The notes under the pieces were generated by a model. That model made no database searches. It was given only the letters and a program-made list of their open reading frames with translations, and had not been told where the DNA came from. Shown here piece after piece: positions 1 to 11,591 of a stretch of DNA of 64,000 nucleotides. This DNA is from Bemisia tabaci. Taxonomy: Eukaryota > Arthropoda > Insecta > Hemiptera > Aleyrodidae. A program made the position numbers and the translations under genes. Numbering within the stretch: position 1 is the first letter of the stretch; the number at the start of each line of letters is the position of its first letter. The stretch is taken from NCBI RefSeq assembly GCF_918797505.1, contig NC_092797.1:22519372-22583371 (forward strand), read 5' to 3'.

Positions 1-5
1 TTGAC

Positions 6-558
6 AATGGACCACTAGACAAGGTACGAATTTAAGCAATCTTATACATGTTTCTGAACCAGAATTTCACGGAGAACACGGTTAGCGCAACGAATATCAC
101 TGAAACTAACTCCTAACGAAGATTCCAACGTTTTTATTTCACATTGGTTACGAGGAATTTGAACTGCCCGCTCACAAGAAACTCAAAGCTCTACGCGAGT
201 CAAATCGCGCACTACAACGGTTTCAGCAAGCTTCTCAATCGAGCAATGTTCATTTCCTACCATGTGTGTTCAAACTATGAGCAATTTGCTATAGCTGAGC
301 CAAAGCGTCTAAATCGAGGCTGCCAGATTTTTAAATCGCAGATACTGTCATGATAACTTTTAGCGCACGATGTGAATCACGTAGAGCATTGAGTTTTCAT
401 GAGCGGGTGGTTTGAATTTACGCATCAAGAATCATTAAATATCTTCGTAAGGAGCTGATTCCGATAATTTTCGTTGTGCGCATCGTGTTTTACGTGAAAT
501 TTTAGCTAAAAAACATGAATCAGCATGCTGAAATTCGTACCTTGTCTAGTGGTCCATT
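6..558. mobile_element. Foldback element with ~220 bp inverted arms
   Basis: The first ~35 bases (ATGGACCACTAGACAAGGTA...) return as their reverse complement at 525-558, and the match continues inward with mismatches for about 220 bp on each side. The short open frame at 144-353 lies inside the arm and has no protein-like features. No transposase is present, so this is a non-autonomous foldback element or MITE. The left end is only 5 bases from the window edge, so a target duplication cannot be judged. Confidence 0.75.
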
Positions 559-867
559 TCGGTTATATTCCGTTCAAAATATTTTTGTTGGTAGAAAAGT
601 TACGCCCAGTTGAATTTAAAAGTACTGCAGGCCGATTTCTCCTGCCTAAGATGCGTCTTCGTATATTTCTGTTCAGTTCGGTCCATTTTTGACAGCATTA
701 ATGACGCGGATGATGAGCTTAACCGCAGATGCACGATCAACAAAGACAGAAATCTATAGCTGGCTACTAGAATTGTACGGTTTCAGCATAAATACTTTCA
801 GATTGTAAAAAATACGTTCTTCCACAAGAAGAAATTGTTACACGATAGAAAATGTCGGTACAATATC

Positions 868-1161
868 CGGGTGTCCAGTTGTTTTCATTTTGGGAAATCC
901 TGATTTTTGACTGCTAAATCTTGATTTCATGATTTTTCCATATCCTGATCAAATCCTAATTTTTTGCGGAGAAAAATTGAAATTTCTGCACAGGCCTATG
1001 CATATGCGAAAGCATAAAAAAATCCGATCGGACAGCCAACTTTTCTCAAATCCTGATTTTAGAACCGATTTCTCCTCAAACCCTGATGAAATCGGGATTA
1101 AATCCTGAATATTGACCTCAAATCCTGATAGAATCGGGAAAATTCTGATACTAGACACCCC
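868..1161. mobile_element. GGGTGTC-ended element with AATCCTGAT interior
   Basis: The element begins CGGGTGTCCAG and ends CTAGACACCCC. Its interior is a degenerate array of AATCCTGAT / AAATCGGGATT phrases on both strands. Flanks CAATATC (861-867) and AAATATC (1162-1168) could be an imperfect 7 bp target duplication. Related copies occur at 37788-38577 and 49113-49351. Minus-strand frames here are repeat translations, not genes. Confidence 0.65.
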
Positions 1162-1177
1162 AAATATCTTCTTCCCA

Positions 1178-1403
1178 CACTGGAAAAAAACACATTGAAT
1201 CTAGAGTCCAGACTCTTAAAAACATCGACAAGCAAAAATACTCTTGATTCAATCAGATTTAAGCTTAAATCAAGAACCAAGCCTCTTAATTTGAGCGGAT
1301 TTTCTTTTGATTTAAGCTTAAATCTGATTGAATCAAGAGACCTTTTTCTTGTCAATGTTTTCAAGAGTGTGGACTCTAGATCCAATGAATTTTTTCTCCA
1401 GTG
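1178..1403 (+). mobile_element. CACTGG snap-back hairpin MITE, copy 1
   Basis: Near-perfect palindrome running from CACTGGAAAAAAA to TTTTTCTCCAGTG. Arms of ~95 bp carry TCTAGAGTCCAGACTCTTAA and TCTTGATTCAATCAGATTTA and their complements around an asymmetric loop containing CAAGAACCAAGCCTCTTAAT. The loop orientation defines the strand used here. The overlapping frames on both strands are products of the palindrome. It separates two copies of the same ~120 bp flanking segment. Confidence 0.85.
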
Positions 1404-1523
1404 TGATTTTAGGACCGATTTTCCCTCAAATCCTAATGAAATCGGGATTAAATCCTGATTGACCTCAAATCCTAATAGAATCGGGAAAATCCTGATGCTG
1501 GACACCATGCATATCTTGTCCCC
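1404..1523. repeat. Second copy of the GGGTGTC-element right end plus flank
   Basis: This segment (TGATTTTAGGACCGATTTTC... to ATATCTTGTCCCCA) repeats 1050-1176 in direct orientation with a few substitutions. The match includes the element end and about 15 bp beyond it. Either a local duplication spans the hairpin or the hairpin inserted at the junction of a pre-existing duplication. Confidence 0.6.
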
Positions 1524-2213
1524 AGGTAGAAAAAGAAACTTTTCGGTTTCAGGCGGCAACCGGTCGGTGGTCCCGAGCGGCGATTTTGAAAAGGGGCCGG
1601 AGAGGGAGCCGCGGGAAAGCGCAAACTTTTGAAAACGAGCTCGACAGCCGAACTTGTCCGACAACTCGCGCTTTCCGACGCTGCACTTAATCAAACAGCG
1701 CCGACGTCAACGACGACGGATAACTCGGCGAGCGTCTTAACGACGTCGTCGCTCCCGCTGCGTCGCGCCGCGTCGCGGGTGCGGGCGAGTTGTAAGTCAA
1801 TCTCGAGCGTGAAATTGAAACTTGTCACGACCACTTTTTAGTTGGGCGCTCCGATGAGTTCCCGGGGAAATTCGACGGAATGAATGCTATCCTCCGGAGT
1901 CAGTCGGCGCGGTCTCCCGAGCTCCTGATAGTTTCAGCGACGCGTTCCCGGGAAATACCTCATCCCTTATCCGTGGCGTATTCGTGTAAGGATTTTGAGG
2001 TTTGAACCTCTAACCTTCTCCCCGAGCCTTGGGAGATGAATGGGAGTCGTTAGCGAACTAAGGAAGGTAAAACATAGTAACTTTCACAAAGTGATTGCGG
2101 TAGAAGCACGAGTCGCAAGACGGTAAGTTGGAATTTTTTAGCCAACGTATGCGTTAAAAATCCAGAAAACTGGAAATCTCAATACAGAGCAGTGCTACGG
2201 AGCGTCTACAGTT
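1524..2213. other. CpG-rich unique stretch
   Basis: High-GC, CpG-dense sequence with repeated GACGACG/CGTCGTC motifs around 1640-1790. The short frames here (e.g. 1629-1841) show no domain. It could be a CpG-rich regulatory or exonic segment, but nothing decisive is visible. Confidence 0.4.
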
Positions 2214-2438
2214 CACTGGAAAAAAACCACATTGGATTTAGAGTCCAGACTCTTAAAAACATCGACAAGAAAAAGTACTCTTGATTCAATTAGAATCTAG
2301 CTTAAATCAAGAACCAAGCCTCTTAATTTAAGCGGATTTCGTTTTGATTCGAGCAAAAATCCGATTTAATCAAGAGTATTTTTTCTTGTCTATGTTTTCT
2401 AGAGTCTGGACTCTAGCCAATGTGTTTTTTTTCCAGTG
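2214..2438 (+). mobile_element. CACTGG snap-back hairpin MITE, copy 2
   Basis: Same palindrome as 1178-1403, with the CAAGAACCAAGCCTCTTAAT loop in the same orientation. Termini are CACTGGAAAAAAA and TTTTTTTTCCAGTG. Flanking TT on both sides is compatible with a 2 bp target duplication. Confidence 0.85.
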
Positions 2439-5364
2439 TTGCCTTAGAAAAATATTCCCTCGTTAGAATAATTATCAGCTCTAAGCATTCTCTTTTTTCA
2501 TGCGTATTTTACGCATTTTTACACCAACGAGGCACAATGCGGACAGAACATCCTTCGGCGCTCATGGCGTTCAATCTCCACTGAAGTTAAATTACAAATA
2601 AATATTTGCCGTAGAAAATTCAGGTTGCTTTCCTGCGGGAGGATGATGTTTGCTCTTTTGGGTGCTTTGCTTAAATCGATCATTTTCGATAGGCTGTTTC
2701 ACGCTCCGGCATGGAGCTGTGGATGGCTGGATATGAGCATAAGCGATAACCGTTGATCAAACAAGGTGCGGCTCTGTTTGGATGCCGTCAACGTTGATAT
2801 CCGTCAACTCACCGACGAGGCAGAGCTTTCTGGTGTCGTAAGCCTGTGTTATACATTTTAGGGCATTACTCAAAACTGCTGCAACTTTGCGCTAATGGGA
2901 CCAATACGGTCAAGATAATGGGCCTAACGGTGCATTAGTGCCATTCTTCTGGTCTCCCAAGCCGACGAAGTAGAAGACAAAGTTTGAAACTAAGCTATGC
3001 ATTCCGCTGGAAGAAAAAGTTGCCTATATTAAAACGCTAAACTTGATGCAACGTGTTGATTCAGCCTTTTTTGTGAATAAGGAATTAGATCAAAACGGAC
3101 AAGACCATGAAGCCAAAATACCAGTGGGCGAACTTTCTTGTACTACAAAAAAACAAGTGAATTTGCCGGAGAGACACCGACTGGCACCAAATGTTAATCG
3201 CAAAATACCAATTTTGTTTTGTTCTGTTTACTTGTGTTTTTTTTTGCATGGGAGCATAAAATTTGCCCGCCACAGAACTGTGGATGCCACATTTTCGAAC
3301 GATGTACTTAGAATACATATTTGATCCGTTTTAACACTTTATTATACAGCATGACTATAAGCGCGTGGACCACTTAGCACTTTCCAAACCAACCGTAAAA
3401 CCACTAATTTTCTTCCAGAACTTATAACATTTTTTCAAATATTTTTCGTTTTGGTTGCTCAGAAATTGTGGACAAAGTTCTGTACTTCCTGTGTTTTTGA
3501 TAGACTTGGTGCAAATATTACCTAAGTTTTAGTACGATAGCAAAATGTCTAGAGCTCTGGGAAAGGAGGTTTGTATTACGAGTAATGATTTTTTTCATTA
3601 TTTCATAGCAGAGCATTATAAAGAAATCTAAGCTTATCAAGGGTTCTTAGAAGCCTTTCAAGTTACCGTTGAACAATTCCAGGCAAGTGCAACATTGTGC
3701 AGTGACACCGCTTAAAATTGCGACGAGTGACCGGTATCGCCATCTTTCATTTACGCGAGAGTTCTTCGTCGCCCAAGATGGGTGGACAACTTCGGAAGAA
3801 GTTACTCAATTCCCCTTTGGATCGATTCTTTCACCTAATTCCCGGCAAAAGCGGACCGAGAGAACCGATCCAGTGATCGAGTTTCACCATTGGACCGACT
3901 GACCGTTAGCAAGTTCTCCTTTCATCTCACAATCAGTGCACTGAGAGAAAGGGATTATTAAATAGAGCAAGCGAGGAAGAGGGGAAGATACATTAACACT
4001 CTCTTCACAGTAACCATGCGCAAAATTTGGGTCCGTTTCCAAGAAAATGTGTCTAATATTATAGTGCCTACAGATTTTTCTGAGATTGAGAGCTGATTCT
4101 AGACCAGACCAAAGACACCATCTTATTTCTCGCAAAGTTCGAGATAAAAAGAAGAAAAGGATGAAATTGGACGTATTTGGGCTAAAAAGAACTAGAGATG
4201 AATGGGAATGATGAGGTGTGCTCGTGCAAGCTGCATAAGAAAAAATGTAAAGTGGGCGTGATTCCTTTTGGGAAAACAGAAAAGTGGGAATTAACATTAC
4301 ATCAAAAGGAACTAAGCACTAAAATATACTAATTCATGAACCGTGGGCATGTGACAAGAGCGTTGTAGACAGGGCTCATGAGTTAAGGACCCCAGACGTC
4401 GAGATCCTCGTCCTAGTCATCGAAGCTGACGTCACCGGCGCTTTGTAATTTCCATTCATTCTTACGGCCCGGAACTAACGAGCGCACTTCTTCAATCTCA
4501 ACCTGTTTCTGGTTCCTTTTAGCACAAGTTCGTTAAAGCACAAGTAGTTTAAGTCCAATTATGAATCCTCTACTTTTTGAAAAATTTTCATGAATTCCTC
4601 AATCAATGATGCGTTGCAATTTAGCTGCACTGGGCGAGTTCACGTATGCTTCGCACTCGTGGGATGAGTGTGCACTCCTACGCGGTTCAACCGTTATGCA
4701 TTTTTCTTGTTATTGAGAAAAAACCCAACGTGACAACACGGCGGAGTACAGAGCGGCCGCGGATTTCGAGTAAATTAAGAATAATACCAATCGGAGCAAA
4801 ACTTTCGTAAAGTTAAAGTTGCCATAAACTGGCTTAATTGGAGTTAGCAGAATCAATAGAAGTTAGAAAGTGTCGGGCGACCAAGGGAGCGAAACGGGCG
4901 AACTTAGCGTTGGTCGTCCATGCAAAACACCGAGTGCAGCAATAAACAATACTAGTTCTTCCGGACGTCCTGTGTACCCCCCCCCCTCTTTTCCTGGCCG
5001 AGTAACGACCCCGAACCCCCCCTCTCCGGATCCCTGGTTCCGTGCTCCAGATTTTGGAGATCGTCGACTCGGCAAAGAGCAATAATTCACCCGGAAACGC
5101 TATTAATTAAACCTCCGCCAAAAATAGGTCTTGGTGAAACAAAACGTCTTGCACGATGTACTTTCGCGGGGCTCCCCCAACTTTTCTCGACTTTCGAGTC
5201 GATGATAGCGCAGTTGCCTGAATGTTGACCGATATTGGAAATTGGAAAATAAAACGATAGTTTCCTCACGTTTCGGGGTCACTGCGTTGATGTCGTGCGG
5301 TAAATCCGTTGCCAGTTCAAAAATTTTAGTCAAACCAGTTTTTCTGAAATTCTAAATAAAGATA
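2439..5364. other. Mostly unique intergenic or intronic sequence
   Basis: No gene recognised. An imperfect inverted repeat spans roughly 3115-3295 and gives opposed short frames on both strands. A run of ten C lies at 4977-4986 inside a GC-rich patch (about 4860-5080). Other frames, the longest 137 codons on the minus strand at 3884-4297, lack any recognisable domain. Confidence 0.5.
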
Positions 5365-5790
5365 TCACTAGAGTTTCTTTTTTAAACGAACTCCTAAGCT
5401 CAAAAAACTCTCAAAGTTGAAGTCGTGATGGAGGAGATGTCCCACAGTACCCTGAGAGTCCACCTCTATATCAAGTCGAACTCTTCATGCGAAGATAAGA
5501 GATAAATACATTAGCATGGTTGCCAAGTTTTAAGTTTTGGAGTCCCTAAACAAAGCGGCAACCCTGTTAATGTATTTACTCCCTGTCTTTGTACAGAGGG
5601 TTTGACTACATATAGAGATGGACTCTGAGGGTAGCGTGGGATACACCCTCCATTATGGCCTTAACTTTGAGAGCTTTTCTGAGCTTTGGAGTTGATTTCA
5701 GAGAAAACCTGTAGCACCATTGTATTTCATGGAAAATTTTACGCAAGAAAAAATACTTAAATTGCAAATCTCCCACATACGCAAGAGCGC
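5365..5790. mobile_element. Foldback element, AGCTCAAAAAACTCTCAA family, copy 1
   Basis: Left arm from about 5365 (GAACTCCTAAGCTC..., CTCTCAAAGTTGA, TGGAGGAGATGTCCCAC) is mirrored on the right (GTGGGATACACCCTCCAT, TTAACTTTGAGAGCTTT, GAGCTTTGGAGTT). The middle holds a second, smaller inverted repeat around TTGCCAAG.../...GGCAACCCTG. The outer part of the left arm is degraded compared with the 17.2 kb copy. Boundaries are approximate. Confidence 0.7.
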
Positions 5791-6273
5791 CATTCCTTGA
5801 CGACGAGCACAACCAACCAACCACTTGACCTTTACGGATACTTTACGGAGAACATTATGTCTCAGATTTTCCGATTTTTTCACCTGCGACCAGTCTAGGT
5901 TAATGACATCATCACACGTTTCCTCGATGCACCGCGCGCCCCGAGAACAGAGCCACTTTCGTCCACCTGCCGGCGAAACATCTCCTCGGAGGCCAGAGCC
6001 CGGGCACCTTTCAACACTTTCATCATTCAATGAATCCACGTCATGGCGATAATCTCTCCCGGCGGACGGCGCGGCGTGTAATTCAATCGCGCGGAAGATT
6101 AAAGCAAAGCGAGTTAGCGAGGTGAGCACACTCTCTTGACACAATTAAGCGCCTTGTACTACACCGTGTCCCGAAAGAGACACAACGCTCGACCGATGAG
6201 GGCTCCAACGATAACAGAAAGTTTGATCAAACAAAATAGCTGGCGAGCCGGGCTGTCGGTTGTCGGGGAAAAT

Positions 6274-6395
6274 CGTCGCTCGGCTGACATAAGGGCGTAA
6301 CTACAATTTGAGATGAGCCCGAGAAAGTGCTGAGTTATATGGACAACAGGGTTCATCGTCGAGTGTCGTTACGCCCTTGTGTCAGGAAGGCGACG
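6274..6395. mobile_element. CGTCGCT/AAGGGCG MITE, copy 1
   Basis: A ~120 bp element. The left end CGTCGCTCGGCTGACATAAG followed by GGCGTAAC matches the right end in inverse (GTTACGCCC...TGTCAGGAAGGCGACG). AAAT flanks both ends (6270-6273 and 6396-6399), consistent with a 4 bp target duplication also seen in the 46.7 kb copy. Confidence 0.7.
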
Positions 6396-6460
6396 AAATG
6401 GTCGCGGTCGGGTGACGAGCGGGACGCTTTTGGCTCGATCTGGGAATCCGGGACAGCGGG

Positions 6461-6560
6461 TCGATTGTTGAATCGTTATCGAATGTTTCTGATCGATAAA
6501 TCCCTATCTTAACAATGCTACATATCGATCAAGGTCATTCGATAACGATTCAACAATCGA
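6461..6560. mobile_element. Perfect 25 bp inverted-repeat palindrome (ATCGAT-rich)
   Basis: TCGATTGTTGAATCGTTATC + GAATG at 6461-6485 is perfectly complemented at 6536-6560, with further ATCGAT-containing symmetry in the 50 bp centre. It resembles the ATCGAT-rich interiors of the hAT-like MITEs in this window but has different ends. No clear target duplication was found. Confidence 0.65.
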
Positions 6561-7277
6561 GGAGCAGGAGGCGGCGAGTGGCGCGGCAGAGAGGACGAGC
6601 AGGTATGGAGGCTTGCGGTTGCCGCTGAAACCGAGCGTGAAGGGCGGACTTTGCTTTTGCGCTTTTGACAACACTCTCGGATTCACACCGGGTACTCTTT
6701 CAAAACTGTTATTCCGGCCTCCGCAAATACTGCCCGTGTAAAAAGAGGTTTTATAGCAATCAAGCGGTTCTGGTTGACAGGGTGTAGGAATACTTGGCTC
6801 TTGTTCCGTTCCGCTCTCGGGTCGAGCGTGTTGAGACCTAACAGATCAAAAAGTAGTTCTTCAAAATGAATAGGCCCAGATTCAGTTCTTTTCAGAGACA
6901 AAAGCAGAGATGAGATCCTTCACTGCTATCTTGGCAATGGTGGAAACTTTTTCTTTCGCGACTCAAACATTCAACTGTTGACCTACCTACCAGATGGATG
7001 TCGGACAACGTGCCGGATATGTCTTTTATAAACATACCGAAGTTTGGGAAACTTGTTTGGCTCGTTTTGTCACGCAAAGTTCATCATCCAAATAGTAGCC
7101 ATTTTCAATAGTAATTTAAGCAGGATTAAAAAGCAGGAGCGACAAACAATTGTCTCTATACTTATCTACACTGACTAACCTACAGACCTTGCTCTTTCTA
7201 TGAAGGTTCTTGGTAGGCAAAATAGAACGGTCCATGAGGTAATCGAACTCAAGCAAGGTGCAGGGGAGACAAACGAA
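6561..7277. other. Unclassified repeat-like region
   Basis: No gene. The middle (about 6930-7110) shares phrases with 52717-53057, such as TTGACCTACCTAC and a TTTGGGAAACTTG segment, and may be an old diverged copy. No ends could be defined. Confidence 0.35.
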
Positions 7278-7282
7278 CGGCG

Positions 7283-7515
7283 CACAGTGGATCGAGTCAA
7301 TCAGGGAGGGCGGATATGAAATTTTTGTCTGAAAGTGCAAATTTCGATGTATATTTCGTCACATTTTCAATTATAATTGAACTTTTAATGGAAATTTCAA
7401 GAGGAAACTAATGGAACCACTTTTAGAACCTCTGAGTTTTGTACAAACGGAGTTATAAGCTTTTAAAGTTTCTAAATTTTGCCCGACCTCTCCTACTGAC
7501 TCGCGATTCACTGTG
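7283..7515. mobile_element. CACAGTGGATCG MITE, copy 1
   Basis: A 233 bp element starting CACAGTGGATCGAGTCAATC and ending in its degenerate complement ...GATTCACTGTG. It is flanked by a perfect 5 bp direct repeat, CGGCG, at 7278-7282 and 7516-7520. The interior (TGGAACCACTTTTAGAACCT...) is shared with copies at 48.6 and 56.8 kb. Confidence 0.85.
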
Positions 7516-7520
7516 CGGCG

Positions 7521-9914
7521 GACAGAAAGAGCGGTTAGAGCGTTAATTATAAGTCAAGAGCAAGGGAGGACACGGGGTAATAATCAACCGAAGTAAGGAT
7601 GGAGTTGAGACTAAGGATTCTCGCCCACTCTGCAACATAAAGAAAAGTGAGGGGACACTGCTTTGTCACCACGCCAGACGGAAAAAATACAAGCACACCC
7701 ACGAATAACACTTTCGCTGTAAACCTCGGTACATGTCCCGTTGAGGAGAAGGAGGGAGCAGGGGAGGAATGGGTTGGGGAGGGGTGGGGTCCAGTTGAAA
7801 ACGAAATTTATTCCATATTGTCCGGTTGCGGTGCAGCGTTAAAATAAATTCACACCTATCTACCACGATTGCAGTTTCACGAACACGGGACAACCGGTTT
7901 AATGTGATGCCCCTGATAAGTTGGTCCCATTCGAAGTGGACAAGGGACAATATTCACAATCGTTTCAACTTAAGGGGAACTCGTATCATTTTCATTGGTT
8001 AGGGTACGTTTATGGAGTAGCTGGCATGTTACAAAAAAAGGGTCGATTTTGATACAATACCATGAGTATGAAAATCCACAACAGACTTTGTGATAGCATA
8101 CACCAGAATTCTGGTAGCATTTATTATACTTATGGTGAATACTCCCAGGAGTCTAGATATTCTCACTCAATAGTATCACTGTGTCAGTGTGTCATAGATC
8201 AAGTAAGCTTATGGTAGAATTTGCCACTCTTCTTCTTAACGTAAGTATCAGTGAATAGACAACCTGTCCTGGTATGAAATCTATATTTTTCTCGGAATTG
8301 AATCTCCAGACTTTTTCGAAGTATTCTAAAAGCTAGTGCTACCTTGCGTTTTTTGCATGAGGATCTCTTACTACACAAGCCTCTGTGAGGTTATTTTACC
8401 TTTCTGCAATAGCTTTACCTTTAAGTTGGCAAAGTCACAGATGTTTTTGCAGAACCGACAAAAAAGTAATGACCTAGGGAGTGGTCTTGAAGATAAGTTA
8501 TTATGTGAATAACTTATCTCGCAAGGGAGAGGGCATCGATGTCAAAGATCAGAAACACTATGGTTATGATAGAAAAGGCAGAACATATCAAAAGGAGATA
8601 GAGGGTTTAAACATGCAGCGACGAGTTTTTGTGTCGTTATGGATCTAAAAATAGGCATCTTAAAAGAGAAGAGAAAATATAAATGGCTGTTTTGAACTTA
8701 CTCACTGGCTAAAGTTTATATAACATTATAGCATAGCAGATTCAAGAGGAAAAACTGAAAGACTCTCGACTTCTACATACCTGAAACATATGTAAATAAA
8801 ATCAATTAACATACAAATTTTAATGTATTTAAAATAAAATAAAAGAATGCACTTTCATACCTCACATCAGTATGGATTAAAAATGCAGAGGGCTATTGCT
8901 TTCGGCAAAATCGTTTATTTCGGACTGTTGCACACCGGAATGGAATTTTAAAATCCAAAAAAAGAATATTCATCATTTCAAATACTTGAAAAATAGGAAA
9001 AAAGATAGAAATATTGGATGCCTTTTGATGATGTAAAGTGTATTTACGATGAACATTATTTAAGTCGAAAGTTTCCATCGGCACGCTTCATACCAGTTTC
9101 TTAGACGAAGATCTATTCTACCATCAAGGCAAGAAAAATGTGAGTCGATTACAATTTTTCAATTTTGCTGCGTACGGTAACGCCCCCTTTTTTTATTCGT
9201 AGCAGTTTTCACACCGTAATTTATCATAATCCTATTGAAAAACAACTAGAATGATGAGGAGAAAGCAAAAAAACTACAGATTGAGTTGGATTGCTCGTCC
9301 AAAACAGCAATGAATACGTATCATTCCGTTTGCGAAAGATGTTACTTCATGTACACTCTGTGGGTCTTATTCAATAACTTCCATATTTTCACGAACTCTA
9401 TGAACTGAGCAAGAACCAGAAAGAATGCCGTCCTGTCAATGATGAGTGATGTTACGTTCTAGAGCGAACGCGTACGCGCTCTTTGCGCAATGCGCATCGC
9501 AAAAAAGCGAAAAAGAAAAATCATATTGATGCATTGAGGGCTGCTCTTACTTTGAAGTACTCAGTGGATGCGTCAAGGAGCGTCTTATTGCGCCCAGTAA
9601 AATAATCGTTTTGGAGAGGATGTTTCTTTGTACTTTACGATAAATTGAATCTCTAAGTTCGAAAACGACCCCGTTCAGGTATTTTAAGATGTTAATTTTT
9701 TATTTTCACAAATAATTTACGCGGATTCTGAGGGAAATAAGCCCTAAAATTACCATTTTCCCCGATTCCGAAGTTATGTCAACCCAGATTTTAGATGTGT
9801 CAATATAGAACATTTCAAAATTCACTGAGAGTCTACATTATTTTCAACAGTGCAGTATTGATCAGGGAAAAACACATCCACCCAATCGGTGGTCGATATC
9901 GGGATAAGCAGAGT
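7521..9914. other. Unique AT-rich sequence with a G-rich tract
   Basis: No gene recognised. A G-rich stretch at about 7742-7792 (GGGAGCAGGGGAGG, GGGGAGGGGTGGGG) could form a G-quadruplex. The remainder is AT-rich without coding potential. The longest frame is an antisense reading of the G-rich tract. Confidence 0.45.
8491..8519. repeat. Short perfect hairpin
   Basis: AGATAAGTTATT (8491-8502) and AATAACTTATCT (8508-8519) form a 12 bp stem around the loop ATGTG. There is no following T run and no bacterial context, so it is not called a terminator. Confidence 0.6.
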
Positions 9915-9922
9915 ATGCCTGC

Positions 9923-10087
9923 CAGTGACGAGGCGTGAATTGCGATCTATCGATTTTTATGCCATTGAAACTTATGAAAAAGGATCGATAAACAGGGTGT
10001 TCGCAGCGAACACCTCAATAATCGATTCTTTACCATAGGTTTAAATGGCAAATCAATCGATATATCGCAAAGCACGCCACGCCACTG
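9923..10087. mobile_element. hAT-like MITE, CAGTGGCGTGGCGTG family, copy 1
   Basis: A 165 bp element whose right end is the complement of CAGTGGCGTGGCGTGCTTTG and whose left end is a diverged version (CAGTGACGAGGCGTGAATTG). It is flanked by a perfect 8 bp direct repeat ATGCCTGC (9915-9922 and 10088-10095), the length typical of hAT transposition. The centre carries ATCGAT motifs and the phrase GGGTGTTCGCAGCGAACACC. No coding capacity. Confidence 0.9.
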
Positions 10088-10583
10088 ATGCCTGCGGGTC
10101 CGGCACCGTGGCAACGGTCGCAGTCGGGAGTGGGACGAGATGAGCGGATAAATCCAACGTTGGGCGGGCCGGTTGTCGTCTGTTCGGTCGGCGAAAACAG
10201 AAACCGCCTATCTCCATGGAGGTTTACAGGGGAGATACGTTGTTCTCGCCGGGCAGGGCAGAACGGCCCGCAGTGCCAATGCACTTTCTTCGCCCTGGTC
10301 CTGGTCCCGCCAACGGTGGCGGTCATTCGTTACACTTTCTGCGAGATCGGTCGTCCCCGCAACGCAACGACCGCCACTTGTTAGCCCAAGGATAAACGAC
10401 GGAGCGTCCGCGGAATCCCTCGTTGAGAATAAAAGCACGCCCAAGATTTATTTGAAACCCCCCTTCCTAACATACACACTCGCATTTCGAATCTTGCAAG
10501 CTGGCAATATGTCGTGAAAAACGATGGAGCCTTGCGGCTGCCATTTCGAGGCGGGAGAATTTTGTTTTTAGATGCTCATGGAC
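10088..10583. other. GC-rich segment between two inverted MITE copies
   Basis: Roughly 500 bp of mostly CpG-rich sequence bracketed by two oppositely oriented copies of the same hAT-like MITE. Short frames exist on both strands (up to 114 codons at 10173-10517) but overlap each other and show no domain. Confidence 0.45.
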
Positions 10584-10726
10584 CAGTGGCGTGGCGTGCT
10601 TTGCGATAGATCGATTGATCTGTCATTTAAATCTATGAGAGAGGATCGAACGCCATAATAATCGATTCTTCATCACGGATGATAATGGAGGAACATCGAT
10701 AATCGATCATTCACGCCTTACCTGTG
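10584..10726. mobile_element. hAT-like MITE, CAGTGGCGTGGCGTG family, copy 2
   Basis: Starts CAGTGGCGTGGCGTGCTTTG and ends with a degraded terminus (...TCACGCCTTACCTGTG). Flanks TCATGGAC (10576-10583) and TTATGGAC (10727-10734) agree at 7 of 8 positions, an aged 8 bp target duplication. Orientation is opposite to the copy at 9.9 kb. Confidence 0.8.
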
Positions 10727-10734
10727 TTATGGAC

Positions 10735-11591
10735 GACCACGGAAAAGGAGATCGCGGTCCACGGATGCGTGATTTTCTGGTGAATCTGAACGACAAGTAA
10801 ACTAACATCAAGTTAGGGTTAAAATTGTGCTCAGGTACAGGTTTACAGCGTGGCTACTGTTAGTAAATACTGTAAAATATCAGGAAATAGGATGGTATCA
10901 TGAAAAGATATCTTTGATCGCATAAATTTCTAAGTGCTCCAAGCATTTTTCAAACATTATTTATTGACTTCATGAGATATGTTGATTTTTCAAATCAAAC
11001 GAGTGTCAAGTATTCGAGCCAAAAATGAAGAAATCTCGTTTAAAATATTAAGAAGTACTAGGAAAATCCAAAATTAAATGTTTGGAAACACTCTTTATTG
11101 GAAATTTTGCAAAAAAAACGCTTCCATTTATGCTAAAATATATTTTAGCTGTTTCTACTTCCAAACACTAAAAACCTTAAAGTGCATAATGTATCCGAAA
11201 ACTTGAATCTCTTAATTCGAAAACGACCCATCTCGGAGGAACGAAATTTTTTAGGAGACGATACAAGCTGCGTAATAACCGGGAAAGGAGTCCTTTAAGA
11301 ATCCGTGCCGTTCGCATTCGTGAGTATGGAATTTTCTCCGCTGCTGGAAAGTAGGTACTCGGGGCGAACCTCTCAGAAATCTGAGCGACTCAAGGAAATG
11401 TTAGCTCTAAATTAGTACTGGGTCTGACAATGAGCGATTTTTCTTAACAATGTGGCCTCCATCTATATTTTGAGGGGAAGTCGGTAACTATCTAAAGGGC
11501 GTCTTAGAGTGAAACCGCTGGATTCCAAGAATATAATGGGTCGGAAAAATAATTTTTCCTCTATTAAGTTTGTTTAAAAGTGTAAAAAAAT
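10735..11591. other. AT-rich non-coding sequence
   Basis: No gene. About 45 bp near 11200-11245 (TTGAATCTCTTAATTCG AAAACGACCC) resembles 9645-9690, pointing to a further dispersed repeat whose limits cannot be drawn. Confidence 0.4.

Noticed and set aside
1098..1694. 198-codon minus-strand frame
   Set aside because: It runs through the CACTGG hairpin and both AATCCTGAT segments; its sequence is repeat translation (KSRTLxxN, SLDSR phrases recur on both strands).
5698..6144. 148-codon minus-strand frame
   Set aside because: Its C-terminal part lies in the foldback element end; the rest has no recognisable motif.
6930..7110. Second copy of the nested 52.7 kb hAT-like element
   Set aside because: Only a few phrases match; no termini or 8 bp duplication could be found.
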